A stretch of DNA of 6,904 nucleotides from Chitinophagaceae bacterium (GTDB taxonomy: Bacteria; Bacteroidota; Bacteroidia; Chitinophagales; Chitinophagaceae). Numbering within the stretch: the first letter of the stretch is position 1; every line of letters starts with the position of its first letter. Shown here one piece after another: positions 4,396 through 6,904 of the stretch. Location: NCBI GenBank assembly GCA_025351145.1, contig JANXWM010000494.1, forward strand, positions 1 through 6,904. Reading direction: 5' to 3'. Both the position numbers and the translations under genes were made by a program. The notes beneath the pieces were generated by a model. That model did not search any database and was not told where the DNA came from. It worked only from the letters and a program-made list of their open reading frames with translations.

Positions 4396-5709
4396 ATGAA
4401 AAAAAATTACAAATTAATTACGGCGTCCTCTTTATGCCTGATCTTTTTTTATATAAGCTGCAGTAAAGGAGGAGACGCTACGCCGCAACCAACCCCAAAT
4501 CCATGTGCCGGCGTTGCCATTGTTGTAACGGGTACCACTACTCCAACATCCACGCCAACGGCATCGAATGGTAGCATTATTTCATCGGCATCAGGCAGTA
4601 CGGGTTTTACTTTTGCTTTAAACGGAGGAACGGCACAAGCATCGGGTACATTCAGCGGACTTACTGCGGGTAGCTATACTGTTACTGCAACAAATACCAG
4701 CGGATGTACGGGTTTCCAAACATTTACTGTAACAGCAACACCCTGTCCTTCCATAACAATAACAGCAACGATAATACAAACTACCACCCCAACTGCAACA
4801 AATGGGGCAATAACAGCTATAGCTGCTGGCAGTAGCGGGTTTACCTATAATATTAATGGAGGCGCTTTCCAGGCAAGCGGCAATTTTTCTAATCTTGCTG
4901 TAGGTAGCTATACCATTATTGCAAAAGATGTGAATGGATGTACAGGGTCAAATTCCTTTAGTGTAACAGCAGTATCCTGTCCTGCCATCAGTTTAAACAC
5001 AACACCAACAAATACATCGGGGCCAGCTGCAACAAATGGAAGTATAGTTGCCGTTGCAAGTGGAGGTACTGCGCCATATACTTATAGTAAGAATGGCGGC
5101 ACTAGTTTTCAGGCAACCGGTACATTTAATAATCTGGCCACAGGTATTTATGCCGTGGTAGCAAAGGATGCAAATGGTTGTTTGAGTGCATCTGCTAGTA
5201 CCGTTGTTGGTTCTACCTGCCCAACCATTACTGCAAGTGCTACAACTGTAAATACCATTAAGTGCGAAAGTAACACTGGCAGTATTACCATAACAGCCGG
5301 GGGCAGCACGGGTTTTATGTATAACTTAAACAGCGGTTCTTTCCAGGTATCCAATGTTTTCGGTTCATTGGCAGTGGGTAATTATAATTATGGAGTAATG
5401 GACCTGAACGGTTGCTTAAAAACAGGTACTGCTGCCGTAAACCAGGCTCCTGCCGGCCCTTTATTTTCGGCCGTTAAAGCAGTATTGGCTGTTAATTGCG
5501 CCATTGTTGGATGCCACAGTTTACCAACACCACAAAACGGACTTGATTTTGCAGATGACTGTACCATTGTAGCACAGGGAATAAGGATCAAAGAAAGGGC
5601 TGTAAATTCAAACCCATCGCAAATGCCACCAACCGGCCCTCCAATATCAAGCACCGATAAACAAAAGATCATTGATTGGTTAAATGCAGGCGGAAAGCAT
5701 AATAATTAG
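4396..5709 (+). CDS. Lipoprotein with four SprB-like repeats and a C-terminal c-type cytochrome domain
   Basis: A predicted envelope lipoprotein, probably on the outer membrane or cell surface, that carries one heme c. Of 437 residues, 1-21 form a type II signal peptide (MKKNYKLI..., hydrophobic core, FYIS) with the lipidated Cys at 22. A Thr/Pro-rich spacer follows. Four repeats of about 78-80 residues start at Cys 37, 117, 195 and 275. They share the pattern NGSI..ASGGT..YTY..NGG..FQA.G.F.NLA.GSYTV.A.D.NGC, which fits the SprB repeat family. Each repeat has a Cys near its start and one in the NGC end motif (104, 182, 262, 340), about 65-67 apart. The C-terminal domain (about 354-437) has the heme motif CAIVGCH (Cys 368, Cys 373, His 374) and a likely axial Met 410 in SQMPPTGPP, then DKQKIIDWLNAGG, typical of small cytochrome c domains. 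No T9SS C-terminal sorting domain is present. It lies 53 bases after the anti-sigma gene and 35 before the barrel gene. Substrate and electron partner are unknown. Confidence 0.87.
   Translation: MKKNYKLITASSLCLIFFYISCSKGGDATPQPTPNPCAGVAIVVTGTTTPTSTPTASNGSIISSASGSTGFTFALNGGTAQASGTFSGLTAGSYTVTATNTSGCTGFQTFTVTATPCPSITITATIIQTTTPTATNGAITAIAAGSSGFTYNINGGAFQASGNFSNLAVGSYTIIAKDVNGCTGSNSFSVTAVSCPAISLNTTPTNTSGPAATNGSIVAVASGGTAPYTYSKNGGTSFQATGTFNNLATGIYAVVAKDANGCLSASASTVVGSTCPTITASATTVNTIKCESNTGSITITAGGSTGFMYNLNSGSFQVSNVFGSLAVGNYNYGVMDLNGCLKTGTAAVNQAPAGPLFSAVKAVLAVNCAIVGCHSLPTPQNGLDFADDCTIVAQGIRIKERAVNSNPSQMPPTGPPISSTDKQKIIDWLNAGGKHNN
4504..5445 (+). repeat. Four tandem SprB-like protein repeats (80/78/80/76 residues)
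   Basis: The repeats run 4504-4743, 4744-4977, 4978-5217 and 5218-5445. Repeats 2 and 3 are the most alike (AKDVNGC and AKDANGC ends). Repeat 4 is the most diverged: it has an extra Cys (290) and a VMDLNGC end. The DNA copies have diverged widely, so this is an old protein-level duplication, not a recent tandem expansion. Such beta-sandwich repeats usually act as rigid stalks or adhesive modules on the surface, which here would hold the heme domain away from the lipid anchor. Confidence 0.8.
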
Positions 5710-5744
5710 ACCTGTTGCATGCATTAAAAAAATAAATTCGACAC

Positions 5745-6626
5745 ATGAAAAAATTTTTACTCCCGGTTATTTTTGGTTTAACTGTTAACCTGGCCATGGC
5801 CCAGGATTCAATCCGTCGCTCAAATGGTCATGCAGATGAAACAGCTTCACAAAAAGTGACAGGCACTTTCAGATCAACCCGGGTGATTAACGCACACTCT
5901 ACCGAAATGCTGCATAAAGGTGAGTTAGACTTCAGGATCATGCACCGCTTTGGTGTGGTCAAAAATGGGATCAACGATCTTTTCGGATTGGATATTGCCA
6001 GTATGCGGATGAGTTTTGATTATGGCATCAGCGATAAATGGATGGTAGGTTTGGGCAGAAGTACTATTTTAAAAGACCTGGATGCATTTGTAAAAACAAG
6101 GATACTGCAACAGGCAAATGGTAAAAAGCAAATGCCAATTTCACTTTTAGTAGCCACCGGGTATATTATAACTACGGCGCAATCTTTAGCACCTGTAAAA
6201 CCTACATTTGGCGACCGCTCATCTTATTATGTGCAGCTTATTGCCGGCCGAAAATTCAGTAAATTTTTTTCCATGCAACTAAGCCCCTTATTGGTGCATA
6301 ACAATACAACTTTAAATCCTACCGACAATAACACTATTTTTGGATTGGGTGGCGGCCTTAGGTATAAAGTAAGTAAGCGCATTGCGATTATGCTCGATTA
6401 TCACCATGCTTTCGGCAAGTTGGATGATGCCATAACCGATCCTCTTTCTGTTGGAGTAGATATTGAAACCAAAGGCCATGTATTTCAACTTCATTTTTCC
6501 AATGCAACGGGCATGAATGAAAAAGGTTACCTGACACAAACCACCGGAAAGTTCTTTAAAGGTGATTTTCGGTTTGGATTTAACCTCTCTAGGATTTTTC
6601 ACACAGGCAGTAATCGTAAAAAGTAG
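5745..6626 (+). CDS. DUF5777-type outer-membrane beta-barrel protein
   Basis: A predicted outer-membrane barrel of 293 residues with a type I signal peptide (1-19 or 1-20, MKKFLLPVIFGLTVNLAMAQ, cut near AMA). The body shows signatures I associate with DUF5777: STRVINAHSTEMLHKGELDF, FRIMHRFG, GLDIASMRMSFDYGISDK, GLGRS, the late GVDIETKGHVFQLHFSNATG, and FGFNLSRIF at the end as a C-terminal strand. Alternating strands such as YYVQLIAGRKFSKFFSMQLS and FGLGGGLRYKVSKRIAIMLD fit a barrel. The gene follows the cytochrome lipoprotein by 35 bases with no promoter or terminator between, so the two are probably co-transcribed. From memory this family often neighbours cytochrome c and other redox genes in Bacteroidota, but its function is not established. 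It could be a porin-like partner or electron conduit for the cytochrome lipoprotein. That is inference. Confidence 0.85.
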   Translation: MKKFLLPVIFGLTVNLAMAQDSIRRSNGHADETASQKVTGTFRSTRVINAHSTEMLHKGELDFRIMHRFGVVKNGINDLFGLDIASMRMSFDYGISDKWMVGLGRSTILKDLDAFVKTRILQQANGKKQMPISLLVATGYIITTAQSLAPVKPTFGDRSSYYVQLIAGRKFSKFFSMQLSPLLVHNNTTLNPTDNNTIFGLGGGLRYKVSKRIAIMLDYHHAFGKLDDAITDPLSVGVDIETKGHVFQLHFSNATGMNEKGYLTQTTGKFFKGDFRFGFNLSRIFHTGSNRKK

Positions 6627-6793
6627 TAATTGTATAAGATGTCGCTCTTTCAGTTGCAGTCAACAGTAACCAATATAGTATTGCAGTATCTGGCTTTTGG
6701 GTCTCTTACGCGTTAATTAATGAACCCGTTACCTATGTTGTTAGCAGTATTTATATAACCATGCCATTTTGTATTTCCTGGGAGCATATAAAC
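6627..6793. other. Intergenic region with no recognisable feature
   Basis: This AT-rich stretch follows the barrel gene. It contains two GCAGTAT copies, a four-pair GTTG-CAGT-CAAC hairpin, the palindromes ACGCGT and TTAATTAA, and GGGT/ACCC flanking them. None resembles a convincing terminator. If the - strand frame at the right edge is real, this is the gap between convergent genes. Confidence 0.4.
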
Positions 6794-6904
6794 TTAATTT
6801 TTTGTAAACGACATATTTAAGTAGCCTGTCGTATGTGAAAAATCTTTTCCTGGAATAAACACGCTGCCTTTCAACAAACAAGTATTGGTATCCATATTTT
6901 TTTT
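6794..6904 (-). CDS. Possible 3' end of a convergent gene, or a 33-codon small ORF
   Basis: On the - strand the frame is open from the right window edge to a TAA at 6794-6796. It contains an ATG at 6893-6895 and reads MDTNTCLLKGSVF... to ...GYLNMSFTKN. The composition is protein-like (Gly, Pro and mixed polar residues) rather than the Phe/Ile/Cys-rich look of antisense reads in this window. Upstream of the ATG only AAT and two AAA codons are visible, from a run of eight A on that strand. It may be the C-terminal 33-36 residues of a longer gene, or a small ORF with an A-rich leader. No family is recognised. Confidence 0.3.
   Translation of the reverse strand, partial: KKNMDTNTCLLKGSVFIPGKDFSHTTGYLNMSFTKN

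Noticed and set aside
4504..5445. CRISPR array or DNA tandem repeat
   Set aside because: The four repeats are conserved at the protein level only. The DNA copies differ widely and there are no short identical repeats with unique spacers.
5388..5672. Antisense open frame opposite the cytochrome domain
   Set aside because: The sense strand has a clear heme motif, family features and good flanking context. The antisense product has none.
5445..5709. T9SS C-terminal sorting domain on the SprB-repeat protein
   Set aside because: The C-terminus is a cytochrome domain with CX4CH, and the N-terminus has a lipobox. No type A or B sorting-domain pattern is seen.

Overview
The window looks like chromosomal DNA of a Bacteroidota bacterium, most likely of the Chitinophagaceae or a related order. 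This rests on a SprB-type repeat protein, a DUF5777-type outer-membrane barrel, an ECF sigma factor paired with an anti-sigma/beta-barrel fusion, a TAnnTTTG promoter element, AT-rich leaders without Shine-Dalgarno sequences, and dispersed repeats typical of the phylum. No rRNA, tRNA, CRISPR array, transposase or phage gene was seen. All complete genes are on the + strand.

Left part (3-2260): two housekeeping genes. The first is the 3' part of the E2 subunit of 2-oxoglutarate dehydrogenase (odhB/sucB). Its frame stays open to the left edge, so the lipoyl domain lies outside the window. The second is an RsmB/NOP2/Sun-family RNA cytosine-C5 methyltransferase. This part carries dispersed-repeat-like DNA in four places: the E2 interdomain linker, the intergenic gap, and two spots inside the methyltransferase gene, where the DNA is read in frame as extra loops.

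A 284-bp intergenic region (2261-2544) with imperfect hairpins and a thrice-repeated AAAYTGCAG motif precedes the second part.

Right part (2545-6626): four co-directional genes. They are an ECF sigma factor (TTG start), an overlapping anti-sigma-like protein with an inner-membrane helix, a long periplasmic linker and a C-terminal outer-membrane beta-barrel, a lipoprotein with four SprB-like repeats and a C-terminal c-type cytochrome domain with a CX4CH heme motif, and a DUF5777-type beta-barrel. The sigma/anti-sigma pair matches, from memory, the 'dual membrane-spanning anti-sigma' (Dma) architecture described in Bacteroides. My inference is that the pair senses an outer-membrane or surface condition and may control the cytochrome lipoprotein and barrel, which could form a cell-surface redox module. 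A weak terminator-like hairpin lies between the regulatory pair and the two cargo genes.

The last 278 bp hold no + strand gene. The right edge shows a short open frame on the - strand that may be the 3' end of a convergent gene.
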